64,000 nucleotides of DNA from Apostichopus japonicus (Eukaryota > Echinodermata > Holothuroidea > Aspidochirotida > Stichopodidae). Shown one piece after another: positions 1-12,431 of the stretch (position 1 is the first letter of the stretch; each line of letters opens with the position of its first letter). The stretch spans positions 14,526,501 to 14,590,500 of the forward strand of contig NC_092569.1 of NCBI RefSeq assembly GCF_037975245.1, read 5' to 3'. The notes beneath the pieces are model-generated. The model ran no database searches and was not told the origin of the DNA. It saw nothing but the letters and a program-made list of their open reading frames with translations. The position numbers and the translations under genes were made by a program.

Positions 1-310
1 TTTTGTCAAAATATAATATTATCGTATCGTGTCAACTCGACAGATATCGAAAAGTTGGAATATATTGTCATGTTACGTGTTGGTCAGCTCCATACAAATA
101 TACAAATCCGTCGTGTTGTCATTCTACATTGATAGGCTAAGTCTACAACAAGCATGTCCTTTCAGACCATCGTATAGCTAATAGTTCACAATTATGTGTC
201 TATTTATGTTCACATTAACATGTTGCGTGTATAGCTGTAATGATAGGCTTAGTTGATGGTTACGATGATTTGTGTAAACAATCAACATTTGTCAACGGCC
301 AGTGGTGTTG
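1..310. other. Distal upstream flank of FREP-A, conserved with the C and B flanks
   Basis: Non-coding. In reverse complement it matches 34,493-34,800 (upstream of FREP-C) and 26,041-26,332 (upstream of FREP-B beyond the insert). The match to C reaches the window edge, so the duplicated segment extends outside the window on this side. Confidence 0.7.
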
Positions 311-465
311 AGGTACTTCCTTGGAGTCTTCATAAATCCTGGAGTATATTATGAAAATGAGAAAACATGTATTTTCCTGGCTTCTCAACCCCCCCCCGCA
401 ACCCCCTCCCCCAGCCCCTCAAAGGCTAGGATACAGTCAGCAATCCCCTCGTCTCTATGGCAACG

Positions 466-473
466 TATATAAA
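466..473 (+). promoter_or_regulatory. TATA box candidate of FREP-A
   Basis: TATATAAA lies 568 bp before the FREP-A ATG, just downstream of CTCTATGGCAACG, within a block conserved in all three copies. In B and C the same position reads GTTTGTTAA, so the motif is specific to A. The distance to the ATG would require a long leader or a 5' UTR intron. Confidence 0.4.
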
Positions 474-754
474 CTGCTGCTGGCAGAAAGGAGACAGTTT
501 GTACACGTTACTTACTCACTTCTAAGCAGTTAGCACTGAGCGTTTGTTTGAATGAAAGGTTTTTCATTTATTGCTACCGTTTGTTTAGGTCGTCTTTTTA
601 ATAAATTTGTGTGATTTGCATAGATATTAGTCAAAATGTGTATAAACTCATCTATCTGGTTGCCTGTAGTAACAATTTGGAAACAATGTAAGCGACCATA
701 GTATAATCTTTTTTTTCAAACGCTTTAATATCGTATTTTGTTCCCAGCAAACGG

Positions 755-762
755 TGACGTCA
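755..762 (+). promoter_or_regulatory. CRE-type palindrome upstream of FREP-A
   Basis: TGACGTCA, the CREB/ATF consensus, sits 286 bp from the ATG in a block conserved in FREP-B and FREP-C. Function is inferred from the motif and its conservation among paralogues. Confidence 0.45.
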
Positions 763-1040
763 CTTGTTCTTTTCAAGAGTCTTTCAGAGAGAAACAGAAA
801 ATAAAGGCAAAACAATTATAAGGATATTAATAAATTGAAGGATGTGATAGGTATATACTGTCTTTTAACAGTCACTAATGACTTTTCATATCCGTCAGCA
901 ATATTCTTACTTTTCTAAGAGTATAGCTCAACCTCTAAAAACTCTCACTCAGCTAATATTTATCTCCCTCTTGTGGTTTTGAAACATTTGGAAGATTTGC
1001 AATTTTGGTCAGGATAGACTCTTCTCAAAAAGTTTGGAAA

Positions 1041-4000
1041 ATGGTACTGTGTGTGCGGACTATGGAAGGGATATATCTCATATTTATTCTCCTCGGTGGT
1101 ATTTGCTGTAAAGGTAAGCCTATATCAATTATTTTACAAATGGCGGTCATAACAAGCAATAGTGTATCCCTTGCCCATACTTTTTTTCGGACGCGTTCTA
1201 AATCTGGGATAAGAGAACTTATTAGTTGAAAACATTGCATCTTACTAGAAACAGGTCCCACTGATCTATCATTTTCTCCTTTGGGGGTGGGGGGGGGGGC
1301 GGGCTGTGTATGTTATACACTATGCACACTTGCTGTTCCTCAGACAAACAAGAGAAAGCTCTCTTAACTTTACTTATGAACCTGATAAAGTTAAAGCTGA
1401 ATGATTTTCTTTAAATTCTTAGATATTTGTATTTCTTAAAATGTTTATAAGTATTTCCACATAACAGGAGAATAATAAGAGTTTTATTCAGTCCCCCCCC
1501 CCTAGTAAACCTATAGTTCGATCACAACTATGATATGTCTTCGGTCATGTAAACTCAAATGTACCAGAGAAGCATTAAACGGCATAGGTGAATTGCTGAA
1601 GAGGAGGAAGATTTGGGTGGAAAGTAACAACCTCGGGACCTTGTTGTCGCAGTCTCGTCCCTTTTTGTTCTTCACTGCCAAAGTAGATGATCTGGAAAGG
1701 GAGCGGACTCCAAAGCATCTGTATGGCGAATGAAAGAGGAATTATTAGAGCAAATGCGACGAAGACCCGAAGTGCTTGACTGTAGGCAATTCCAGACTTG
1801 CAGTGACAGCTAGAAGAATGGAGATACTGGGGTTTGTCTGCGGGCTTGGTGTTTAAGTCTGTAGAGAGAGAGAGAACCGCGTTCCTTGCAAACAGTCACA
1901 TCGAGAAAGGTAACCTGTTGGTGAGAGTAATCAGAGGTGAATTTGATGGTGCTGTGGAAAGAATTGATGTGATTGATGAAGGTGAGCAGGCTATCCTCAT
2001 CACTGGTCCAAACGAAAAAGATGTCGTCAATGTAGAGCCACCAGATAAGAGGACGGCAGGGAGCTGTACATGAGCATGCGTTCTTCAAGGCTAGACATAA
2101 ACAGGCAAGCAAGGAAGGAGCCAACCTCCATGGTACCCATGGCAATTCCGTTACATGAATAAATATTGAAATATAACCGACGGATGTATTCATGTTTATG
2201 TCGTAATGCTAACAACTGATTCGCTCTTTTTCTTAATATGCAGGACAAGATACGGAGGATAAAGTGAAGGGCTATTTTAAATGTACTCCTAAGAGAACGG
2301 ATGCTTCGCAAGGTAAGGCAAAATGAAAGGATTAAAACATTTATACATATATAGCCTTTTGCCATTTTTTTCTCGATCAAATTGTCATGAAATGTATATT
2401 TGCAGCATGGCACAATTTTAAACGATGTTTAGTGTTTATTTATCCTAACAACGTTTAACAAAACTGAAGGCAGAAACATGTATACCTATTCTGTAATATA
2501 TACCGGTCTTCAAGACTATATTGCTTTTGAAAGACCTTAATATGTGAAAGGCAATTACTATGGAAGAATCGGATGTTCTGTTCAGGAGAAATTGTTTTAT
2601 AAGTTGCAATAATTCTGCTAGAAGTCGTTCTAGTCTTGTTAAATTTAAAGCAGCAATTAGCGCATCTGAGGATGATGTGAAGTAATCCTTGACATTTTTT
2701 AAAACTATATACGTATAATTTTGTCTTTTATTCGTGATATCTAGATGTGATAATGGTTTTTTTTTCTCTATGCCATCGAACTTAAACGCACAATCATATA
2801 TAGTCATCGATATGGATTCATTTAACCGATCAGAAACTAGGATAAAACCATCGATTGAACTGTTGGGAGAGAGAATTGACTGTAAAAGGATTTCGGGTAA
2901 ACATTACAGTGCAGACTGAAAGCATACTTTACCAAAAAGTTAAACAGCGAAATATATTTCTTTTTTAAGGTAAATAATAGCAAATAGTAAATAACAACAG
3001 TTGGTCAGATATGGAAGTTGTGAGTAAGATATTGCTGTGCTTCATTTCCTTTCACTCAAGATCATACAACCGGGTATGACAGCACCTCCTCCCAGATTAA
3101 CACGTCTCCTATTACCACAACTGTTTGTGAACAAGGTATGGAGTTCTGCTACAATGGAATTGACTTTGGCTGTGCGACGCCTGACCATTGTGCATGTAAT
3201 CTAACAAGTACCAATACAACAATCTCGGTGAGTCAAAAAGATTTTACTCGAGGAAAGCATGTCTTTCTTTGCTTCAATTTAGCTAAAAGTATTGAAAAAC
3301 CTGGTTGAAATCACATGCATCCTTGACAAGTAGGCCTATGTTAGGACTGTCATGGTATTATCCAAATTCCTAAACTACTATAAGTACAACACAAAAATGT
3401 GAATATATGCAACCCTCAGAAGGTTAAGTATTATCAACAATGGCGACTGACGGCCAACTTGAACCCAAGGAGTAAGAGGATTCATGCTATATACTTGGTC
3501 AGAACAGGGATATGTCTAAATAAGTGGGCAGTGAATTTTAAAGACTGTTATGCAGCTCATATTAATGTTTGCAAGCAGAGATGGAACCCGTGCATTGCCT
3601 TCATCTTATCATTTCTGTTTTCCTCAACAGGCCGGTGGATTTTATGTCAACCCTGAGTGTACAGAGAGGGCCCACTGTATCAACGGCAATGTCACCTGGG
3701 ATGACGTATACAGTTGCAGCCCCAATGCACTGTGTGAGGAACAAAACAATGTTCGTCAATGTTACTGCAAGGCTGGTTACCATGGTGATGGCCAGACATG
3801 CGAGTTCTCCGACTGCAAAGGTGTTTATGACAGCGGTTATAATACCAGCGGTATATACACTATAAAACCAACCAACTGGACTGGATCACCATTTACTGCT
3901 TATTGTAACATGGCTGACGGAGGTGGATGGACGGTAAGTCGCTATGCTCAGTACAGACACTCTGTTCATTTATAGTTTGATTGTTACATTCACCAATGTC

Positions 4001-5022
4001 ATCATAGACACTGGTCGTTGAGTCCAGTTGGTTACAGCTCAAAAACGATGATTGACTGAATGAACGCCATAGTCTCAGTGGCGGGGCATCCGTACAGTCA
4101 GGGGCGGATCCCACCCCCCCCCCCAACCTGACGGATTCAAATGGTCTGCTGGCGCCCTTTTCAGCTCTTTACCACTTTTTACTTATTCGCAATTATTGAC
4201 TTTTTTATTGCGCTCTCATCTACCTATTGACATTTGACACATTTTGTTGGTGTAATTTTCTGACAAAATACCCTAGCAGCTATTTATTCTTCGTCTATCT
4301 GCAAATTAGCAAGGCCCGGAAAGGGTCATTTCCGGCGAACTAGGGAGTATCTTTACTCAAAAAATTTCTGTACGCTCCGCGCCAACCTGTGGTGGTGCTC
4401 CGCTTAGATAATGTCGAAAGCGCCCCTACAGACCATTCTCGCATCCCTGACCAATGCCCCTAGCTCCGCCGCTGCGTAGTCTTATGTTGAGTTCTAGTCT
4501 ATGTAATGTTCAATGTGATCCATTAAAACGCAGGGACATTTTGCAAGGATTCTTAGTGGGGAGCCCATTACAAACAAGGCAACTTCACCGACTTCCATGG
4601 GAAAGTCCTTGCTGTCGTCAAATGTTCACCCCCTAGCTCACCCCCCCCCCTCCCTCGGATGGAACAATTAAAAACCGGCAAATTTACCAATGTAGCGCAC
4701 TTTGTAGATAAATTATATAACAATTTCGGCTGAAACAGTTGAAATTTTGATACCAACAGTGGTAATTGGAATAATGAAATGTTGTTATTTCCGTATAACG
4801 GCAATCTTTCGAAAATATGGTCGAAATGAAGAGATATGAAGTCTAAATTTTGATATAGAAAGCCACAAATTTGAGAAGTAAATAATAAAAAAACCTTAAC
4901 AAACAGAAGACGAAATTGTGAGAAAATATATATATATATATAGATATATATAGATATATATATATATATATATAGATATATATATAGATATATATATATA
5001 TAGATATATATATATATTAATG

Positions 5023-5055
<33 letters not shown>

Positions 5056-8000
5056 GTATGTATGTATATCTATATCTATATATATATATATAAATATAGA
5101 TATATATATATATATATAAATATAGATATATATATATATATATTCATATGATGGTGATGATGACGATGACGATACAATTAGACTTGATCAAGTCTTTTTC
5201 CTTGTTTGTGAGGAACCATTAAAAGCCGTAATATCTCTCAAATGAATAAAAGTAGTTTTAGTTGTTTATGGAAGTTGCTTATTTCATTTTGTCCAAGGCT
5301 TATTGATATGTTTAATTTATGTCTCCTATCGATTAGTTCAAGATAATTAAAAGTGCAGATTAAATATGAACTATGGCAAGAAGTTGTCATGACAACTTCT
5401 CACTCAGCAGTTCATAGTTTCTTAATTGTGCCTTTTTCATAGGTCTTTGTGTCTATTATGTATGTTTGTTTCACTTGTATGTAGTCGTAAACTCCGTTCT
5501 GCTTTCATCATGAATGCCAAGTTCTTATGAAGGCAGATTATTTCGGTTTGAAATTTTCTTCTGTATTGTAAGACACAGTAACAATAATTATTCTTACCCG
5601 CTATCTTGAATATGGAGTTCCACAAGGATCAGTGCACGGGCCACCTGTTTACCTCCCCCGTTGAAAACATTATCACATATCACGGTCTGAAAGGGATGGT
5701 TTATGCAGACGATACACAAGTTTATGTGTCCATGAATATTGATGAAGGATCAGATTACTGAAAAACTTTAATCATGCATAAACGAAATAAAAACTTGGTG
5801 TGTAAACCACAAACTAATTCTCAACAACAACAAAACCGAATCGATGCTCAAAACCGAATCAATACTCACGGTTCTGTAATATCACCCCTGTAACTTTCGT
5901 TAAAATTAGCGTTTCTTGTATATTTATTTATTTATTTGTTTTGCCACAAAAGTACAAAGTGGAGGGAAGTCTTCCATAAAGCTTTAAAGCTGAACAATGG
6001 GGAAGACTCCCTGAAGAAAGAAAAGAAAAGAAAAAAAATATATATATATATATGTATAAATACATATACATAAATATAAGTACAAATTAAATGTTCAATA
6101 TATATATATAGTAATTACATACAAGTATAATTTAGTTTTAGTCAGTAACTAGCTATTATTTCATTACAAAACCACTTCTTAAAGGATGTGACTGACTTTT
6201 TTCTCTCTAAATCGTTCGTTAGAAGATGCCATGTTTTTGTTGCACGGTTTTGTAGGCTTAAAGTTCCAATGGTGGTATTGTAGAGATTATAGTGGGCATG
6301 ATTAGCATGCCTCGTGTTATCACTATGTACATCTCTGTTACTGGATAAGAAATAGTCAAAGGCAGCTGGTAGTAATATATTTCCTGGGAGTATATATCTC
6401 CCGTTCCCTCTGTTAATGATCTGGGTGTTATGTTTTTATGATAAACTCACATTAGTTGGTGCCTCATGTCAATAATATCTGCCGCTCTGCTTCACACGCT
6501 ATCAGAAAAGTTAGCCAAATTCTCAAATATCTTGATGAATAATCCACTGAGACACTTATCCATGCTTTTGTGTCATCCAGAATTGACTGTTGTAACAGCC
6601 TTTTATTTGGTCTTCCTGCTTACCAAATCTCTTAGGTTCAGCGCATTCAAAACATCGGTCGCCAGATTAGTTACCCTGCACAGATAACAGATCCCACATT
6701 AAACCTATTCTCCACCGACTTCACTGGCTTCCTGTTTCGGAAAGAATAAAGTACAAACTTCTCACCCTCACTTACAAAGCCATCTATGGTTTTGCACCAA
6801 TATATAATTCCAACTTTACTCACCTTACAAATTCCAACTCGCTCACTCAGATCTAACAGTGCTATTCACCTAAAGCCACCAACAAATTTAATCTACGGCG
6901 TACGGTGAGCGTTCTCTTCAATTGGCGGCCCCAAACTCTGGAACACTCTCCCCACCCACATTAGGAACGCCCCTACCATAGACAATTTTAAACGCTTCTT
7001 AGAAACTCATTTATTAAGGTGCTACCCTCATTGGACCATGTACATTTTTCGTTCTTTTCGTGTATCTTTTAGATTTTGTTCTACTAAGCTGTATTTTTGT
7101 ACTCATTTTGTTTCCTGTAAAGCGCGCATTGAGACCGTGGGTATAATGCGCTATATAAATAAGTATTATTATTATTATTATCATCATGTAGTTTCTTATG
7201 TAGCCAGATTGTATATGTGTTTCTGTTGTTCTTTTTATTTCAGGTGTTTCAACGTCGTGTTGATGGTTCCGTTGATTTTTATCGTAATTGGAAGAGCTAT
7301 AAAGAAGGCTTTGGTGAGCTGCAACATGAGTTTTGGTTGGGAAATGATAAGTTATATTACCTCACCAATCAAGGTAAATATCAACTGCGGATTGATCTGG
7401 TGAACAGGGAAGGAACTCCATACTACGCTAAATATGACTTATTCCGAATCAACGATGAAAATGACAATTATCGGCTCTCTGAACTGGGTTCTTTCGACGG
7501 AACAGCAGGTGACACAACTTCCGGTACTTTGTATAGAGTACTAACCTTCCCCTTTAAAGCTCATCCAGTAGAAATTTAGGGGGGGGGGGGGACATCAATC
7601 CGTGTTGGTATGTCGAAACGAATGGGGCCTGTTAACGGGGGTGGATAACCGCGGTGACCACATTGGTTATAAAGAAAGCTCCATGTAGTGGGTAAACTCA
7701 ACAGAGTTTACAGAACAAGGGCGAAAATGATATTATAGAACAATAAATCCAATTGGTGGAAAAAATATGCATTTCCAACAAACATGCACAAATACCCAAG
7801 TTAAGATACCCTGAATTTAGAATATTGATATTGTTATATTAATGCTTTGGTGTTTGTTTCCTGATTTTGTCTTTTCTTTTTCCGTGTTTACAGCTAACGA
7901 TGCTATGCATTATCACTTTGGACAAGCTTTCAGTACCCACGACCGCGATAATGATGACGAAGCAGAAGTCTCCTGTGCAAGTGAAAGACGTGGTGCCTGG

Positions 8001-8165
8001 TGGTACAAAAGCTGCTGTAGTGCCAATCTAAACGGCAAATACAACGCTGGGAACATAGGTCACAACAGAAAATGTTGTGGTGGGGAACAAACTGTGTGTT
8101 GGAGAAATCTACCTGGCCCCAATCACAATATTAAATACACCGAGATGAAGATTCGACCTGTATAG
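1041..8165 (+). CDS. FREP-A: secreted EGF + fibrinogen C-terminal domain lectin, six exons, intact
   Basis: Coding exons 1041-1113, 2244-2312, 3061-3227, 3631-3933, 7244-7523 and 7894-8165 all have GT-AG borders. They sum to 1,164 nt, giving 387 residues plus stop. Residues 1-24 are a signal peptide ([10 protein letters not shown] then a hydrophobic run). Exon 3 encodes a Thr/Ser-rich linker and a small Cys-rich segment. Exon 4 encodes an EGF-like module (about residues 113-160) and the start of the fibrinogen domain (from about 164, DCKGVYDSG). Exons 5-6 complete it with [22 protein letters not shown], the calcium-loop DRDND, WWYKSCC and ANLNGKY; the C-terminus is TEMKIRPV. The roughly 224-residue fibrinogen domain is full length. 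Family knowledge: such proteins are extracellular lectins binding acetylated or microbial glycans; the ligand here is unknown. The ATG at 1041 is chosen because it starts the signal peptide and is conserved in all three copies. Intron 1 holds a Penelope fragment and intron 4 a decayed LINE. Confidence 0.9.
1583..2153 (-). mobile_element. Penelope-like reverse transcriptase fragment in FREP-A intron 1
   Basis: On the minus strand one open frame (2193-1810) reads through [34 protein letters not shown] and VTFLDVTV. This is the catalytic YIDD block and the following blocks of Penelope-like element RTs. A second frame just upstream gives [19 protein letters not shown], matching the preceding block, and downstream DNA gives [10 protein letters not shown]. 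The frames are disrupted, so it is a dead 5'-truncated fragment. The corresponding introns of B and C lack it. Confidence 0.75.
4926..5143. repeat. TA-rich microsatellite in FREP-A intron 4
   Basis: About 220 bp of TA dinucleotides broken by GATA and TGTA variants. It is absent from the matching B intron. Confidence 0.9.
5379..5400. repeat. 22-bp perfect palindrome
   Basis: The half-site AGAAGTTGTCA is followed at once by its exact reverse complement. An imperfect outer stem (ATGAACTATG and TTCATAG) extends the hairpin. It may mark a short foldback element; no function is evident. Confidence 0.6.
5605..7185 (+). mobile_element. Decayed CR1/L2-type LINE in FREP-A intron 4
   Basis: Fragments of reverse transcriptase are readable in several frames: [14 protein letters not shown] at about 5,612, [12 protein letters not shown] at about 5,701, and the C-terminal region [19 protein letters not shown] at about 6,708. 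The end is GCGCTATATAAATAAG followed by TATTATTATTAT, a typical 3' tail of this group. Many stops and frameshifts show it is dead. Part of 5,880-6,460 may be a further insertion or unrelated intron sequence. Confidence 0.7.
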
Positions 8166-8194
8166 GTTAAGTTTATCAATTTGTCCGTAGACAA

Positions 8195-8200
8195 AATAAA
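8195..8200 (+). terminator. Polyadenylation signal of FREP-A
   Basis: AATAAA 30 bp after the stop codon; conserved at the same distance in FREP-B. Confidence 0.6.
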
Positions 8201-10738
8201 ATATACATAAACGCGAAAGATCATAATCAATTTGAGCTTAGAGAATGTTAATGATCATTTTCATGTATATAGTTATATCAAATTTGAAGACAGTCATGTG
8301 TGTCCAGTTCATCCAATACGCTACGTAACTGTCTTTTTAGGTGACCGAATCATTTAAAACAGTTACTATGTGTATACTATTAATTGTGTTTTTAAATATG
8401 GAGCCAAAAAGGCAACCATAAATTTGATTCCCTAATATTCTTTCTGATTTTTTTATATGCTTGCATACAAAGGTGACTTAACAAATCTAACGAGTAACAT
8501 TAATTACATAATATAAAACCAGCTGGTCACAGTTTATACCACAAAAAGAACAGTATGTCTATTTAAGTTATCGATTGACATATAAACTACACGTAAATCC
8601 AATTGATAAACTTTAGATAGCGTATGAAAAAATATGAACAATTTTACCAAACAATATATGAAAACCAAATGTCAACGTTGGCGAAGCCTTATGTCATTTG
8701 GCGTTTTTTTAATGACGTCATAGTATACGTATGTAGTACACATGTAATGTCATAGGTTACAATGTATAATGTTGTGGAACACTTTCTTCCTTATAATTTA
8801 AATCTAATTTGAAAACAAAATTTTCTGAAAAGGGATAATTAAGGGAGGGATTTGATCGGTAAAGACCAAAACATTGAATATGTAGTTAAAAGTGACTTCA
8901 AATGTCAGATAAAGGTGTAGAAAATTCTCAATTTTTAGATGATGGAAGCTGCAGAAAAAAAACCTTTGGTAGGGCAAGTTGTTACTATAATAATCTCTTG
9001 TATTCGCACAGGTTAACGATGATAATGATCATGTTTATTTTTCATATCATAAAAGGGATGGGGTTATACTAAAGAGTATTCGTTATCCATGAGATAAGAT
9101 AATTACTCCTCAAGTTAACGGGCAAAAAAAAAAACACGGTACACTTTATCACGAGGGAGGTTTGAACGGGCTTGTCCTAGGTAACCTCTTACGCCGACCT
9201 AGTTAATATTTTTCGATATAGTCGTGAAGAGCTAGATTCTTACAACTGACCCCCCCCCCCTCCCTCACCCGACACTGATCAAGGAGTTGTACTAGCTCAC
9301 TGGACTAATGTGGGGGCACCACACGACGGCTGTTTCCTGGTTACGACCGTTTCTCTTTTAGGTATCACTCAAACTTATTTCCCGTAATTAGATGCAATTG
9401 GTAAGATTATAGGGAGCTTGAACCGAAATCGCCGCGTACACTAAAAACGCTACACGTTGAGCAGCGTTGTAACCAAGTCACTTTGTGTCAAAGTCAAGTC
9501 ACAAGTCCTTTCATTTCATTACAAGTCAAGTCACAAGTATAATAGCAACTTATAATGTTACACTACAGAGGTGGTCTTAACAAAAACGTCTAAGATTCAA
9601 CAAAACTTCTTTGTGAAGTGATACCGGTCCTGTGTATGACGCACATGAAAACTATAAGCTCCAGCTGCAACGTTATGAGAGGAGTAAATACTACAACAAA
9701 GTATCTTGTTGATTTGTGAGCACTTTTACCCCCACCCCCCTCTCTATCTCTCCACCACCTCCCTCTCTCTCCCATTCAATATAGAATATGAAAATGTGAC
9801 AAATATTAGTAAAGTCATACTCATTAACTCTATGTGAGCAACATCACTAATATAATACCATCAGGTGTGGGGCTCACCTGAATTAAAATTATATACTGCC
9901 ACGTATAACAATCAACCAGTAATACAACATAATAGCTCACTACACATATTAGAAACCAATACGTCCAAAAGAAGGGATACTAAATTTAGTCTTCGAATTT
10001 CATGCTAAAAGTAGATAATGAAGCGTATAATTAAAAAAAACAGTCAATGAACTATCAATACAAATCTTGGCAAAGAAATATTGAATGTCGGAATATTAAG
10101 ATATTCAGGATGTAGTAGTCGTCTTCACAATCTCCATTTTGTTTCATCATCGTCGTATATTGTTTGTGACGTCATATGACACGCCAAATCATGTCAACCT
10201 TTTAATAAGTTTATTTATGTAGTAGTATAGTTATTACCAAGTGAAAACTATGATAGAATATCTATAAAACAAAGTTGCACTTTGAGCCGCTCGTGCATTG
10301 AATGACGTCTCCATGTGGAATATTGGAGTGATACAAGAACAGATCACATTGGATACTTAATTTCGATTTTACGCACAGCATTCTTCTCTTCATTTTTCAC
10401 ACAAAGTCTACTCTGGTAATGTCAACAAGTCAAATATATTAAAAAAAAACCAACATACAAAAGTCAAGAAAAAATCATTAACAATAAGTTGATGTTTCAA
10501 TAAAAAAAAAATTAAAAAATCGTTTCAGGAACAATGAAAAAAATAATAATTCAAGATTGGAATATAAGTCTTATAAGTCATATACGTATTATTGAGTATC
10601 TTAAGTAATTGTGTTACAATAGTTAACTATATAATATGTGTATGTACATGGTGTATATATGTTATGTGGTTTAGTTTATTCATTAAAGGGTTTAAAATTC
10701 TCGTCATTAATTTTGTTGAAAATCGTTAAACGGTTATA
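8201..10738. other. Non-coding 3' flank of FREP-A within the left arm
   Basis: AT-rich, no gene recognised. It is matched in reverse complement by 16,474-18,910, so this tail was part of the A/B duplication. It includes poly-C (9,249-9,259) and poly-A/T runs. Confidence 0.7.
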
Positions 10739-11040
10739 ACCTGAATTAATAGTTTTAAATATCAACTTAATATCTTGCATACAAGTTCAAATAATTTACC
10801 AATTTAAATGATTATAAACGTTTTCCTGGATTGTTTAAAAGTAAAAGTTCCCTAATTTAATAATGATTTATCTTAGTTTGAAGTCCACTTAAAGCTCAAA
10901 TTAAATAGGCTAAGCTGAATGGTTAAAGGAATGGTCTTTGAAGAGAATAGTTTATAAAAAGCTAAGAAAAGCTGACTTAAAACGTCTTATTGAAGTGAAA
11001 ATGTTTTTATACTGATTATCATTGATTCAAATAGTTATTA

Positions 11041-11334
11041 GTCGTATAATGTTTCAGTCGTAGTCTTACACCCACGCACTTTCCGACTATTCACGAGTTT
11101 TCACGTAAGGACAGTCGAGTTACGTCGGGTAGTGATCAGTCGCATAATGTTTTAGTCGTAGTCTTAAACCCACGTACTTTCCGACTATTCACGAGTTTTC
11201 ACGTAAGGACAGTCGAGTTACGTCGGGTAGTGATTAGTCGTATAATGTTTCAGTCGTAGTCTTACACCCACGCACTTTCCGACTATTCACGAGTTTTCAC
11301 GTAAGGACAGTCGAGTTACGTCGGGTAGTAACTA
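11041..11334. repeat. Three tandem copies of a 98-bp repeat
   Basis: Copies start at 11,041, 11,139 and 11,237, each beginning GTCGYATAATGTTT and ending near TTACGTCGGGTAGT. They are nearly identical, differ from the surroundings in CpG content, and lie at the left of the palindrome spacer. Unknown function. Confidence 0.85.
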
Positions 11335-12095
11335 TTCGCATGATATTCGATGGGCCTAAGGAATCCTGTCATATTACGTGCAGGTGGTTGATATAACACA
11401 AGTTCCTTTACGCGACCATTTGAGTCAAGTATGCAAGTGGATGTTTCATGTAATCATGCATGTAGTCTCTATCGGCTATAACTTCTATTGTTAAATCCAA
11501 AATTCAACATCTGATTGGGTAAATTATATCTTTATCTGGAATACCCCTTTAAGACAAATTTCCTACTCCAGCTTTACTGTCCTCGTACCAATCTTAATAT
11601 TCAATCCATTTTGTTTGTTAAGAAAAAAATCTTTGCCATCATATTATAATCATATACTAATCGCAATTTTGATGTTTAAAAGTGACAAGTAAATTCATCA
11701 CTATTAAATGAAATATATTGGATTTTGAATCAAATTAAAATTTACGTACTAAGCGGTTGCATGCATATATGTTCTACGTAATAAATGGTGTCAAAAAACA
11801 ACCTCTGCTCAAAATGGAATATTTAACTTTAAATGGCAATGCTAATCTATATCGGTAGAACGTTTCTATGAAGGCTTCGTGAATGAAGTGCAAGACCTGT
11901 TTTGACATAACATGAAGACCAGAGGAGAAAAGTGGGACGGAGTAAGATCGAGGATAAAGGGTTTCTGAGTACATTTCTGATCGCAACAATTTCCAAAATC
12001 CCCCCCCCCCTCCTCTCTCCCCACCCCGTCTCCTTCCAAATGAGTTACTGATTAAATCAAAACTGATATGTAATCAGCAATTTGAATCACGAATA

Positions 12096-12191
12096 ACTTA
12101 TGGAATTTGGGAACAGAACCTTGCTTAGTTATCTGTGGATATATATATATATATATATATATATGTGTATATGTATATGTATATATGTATA

Positions 12192-12227
<36 letters not shown>

Positions 12228-12297
12228 CATATATACACGCCACTTATACACGCCACTTATGGAATTTGGGAACAGAACCTTGCTTAGTTATCTGTGG

Positions 12298-12329
<32 letters not shown>

Positions 12330-12342
12330 ATATGTATATGTA

Positions 12343-12386
<44 letters not shown>

Positions 12387-12431
12387 TATATAGATATAGA
12401 TATAGATATAAACATATATATATATATACAA
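12096..12431. repeat. Duplicated 159-bp block with TA/TG microsatellites
   Basis: ACTTATGGAATTTGGG starts at 12,096 and again at 12,255. Each copy runs into TATA and TATG dinucleotide tracts. Open frames here are only [10 protein letters not shown] microsatellite translation. Confidence 0.85.

Larger units (their letters stand above)
311..10738 (+). repeat. Left arm of a large imperfect inverted repeat (contains FREP-A)
   Basis: The sequence from about 311 to about 10,738 reappears in reverse complement at 16,474-24,727, including all FREP exons, most introns and about 2.5 kb beyond the 3' ends of the genes. The outer edge is at GTACTTCCTTGGAG; the inner edge is at CGTTAAACGGTT. The left arm is about 2.2 kb longer because intron 4 carries more LINE plus a TA microsatellite and intron 1 carries a Penelope fragment. 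Confidence 0.85.
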
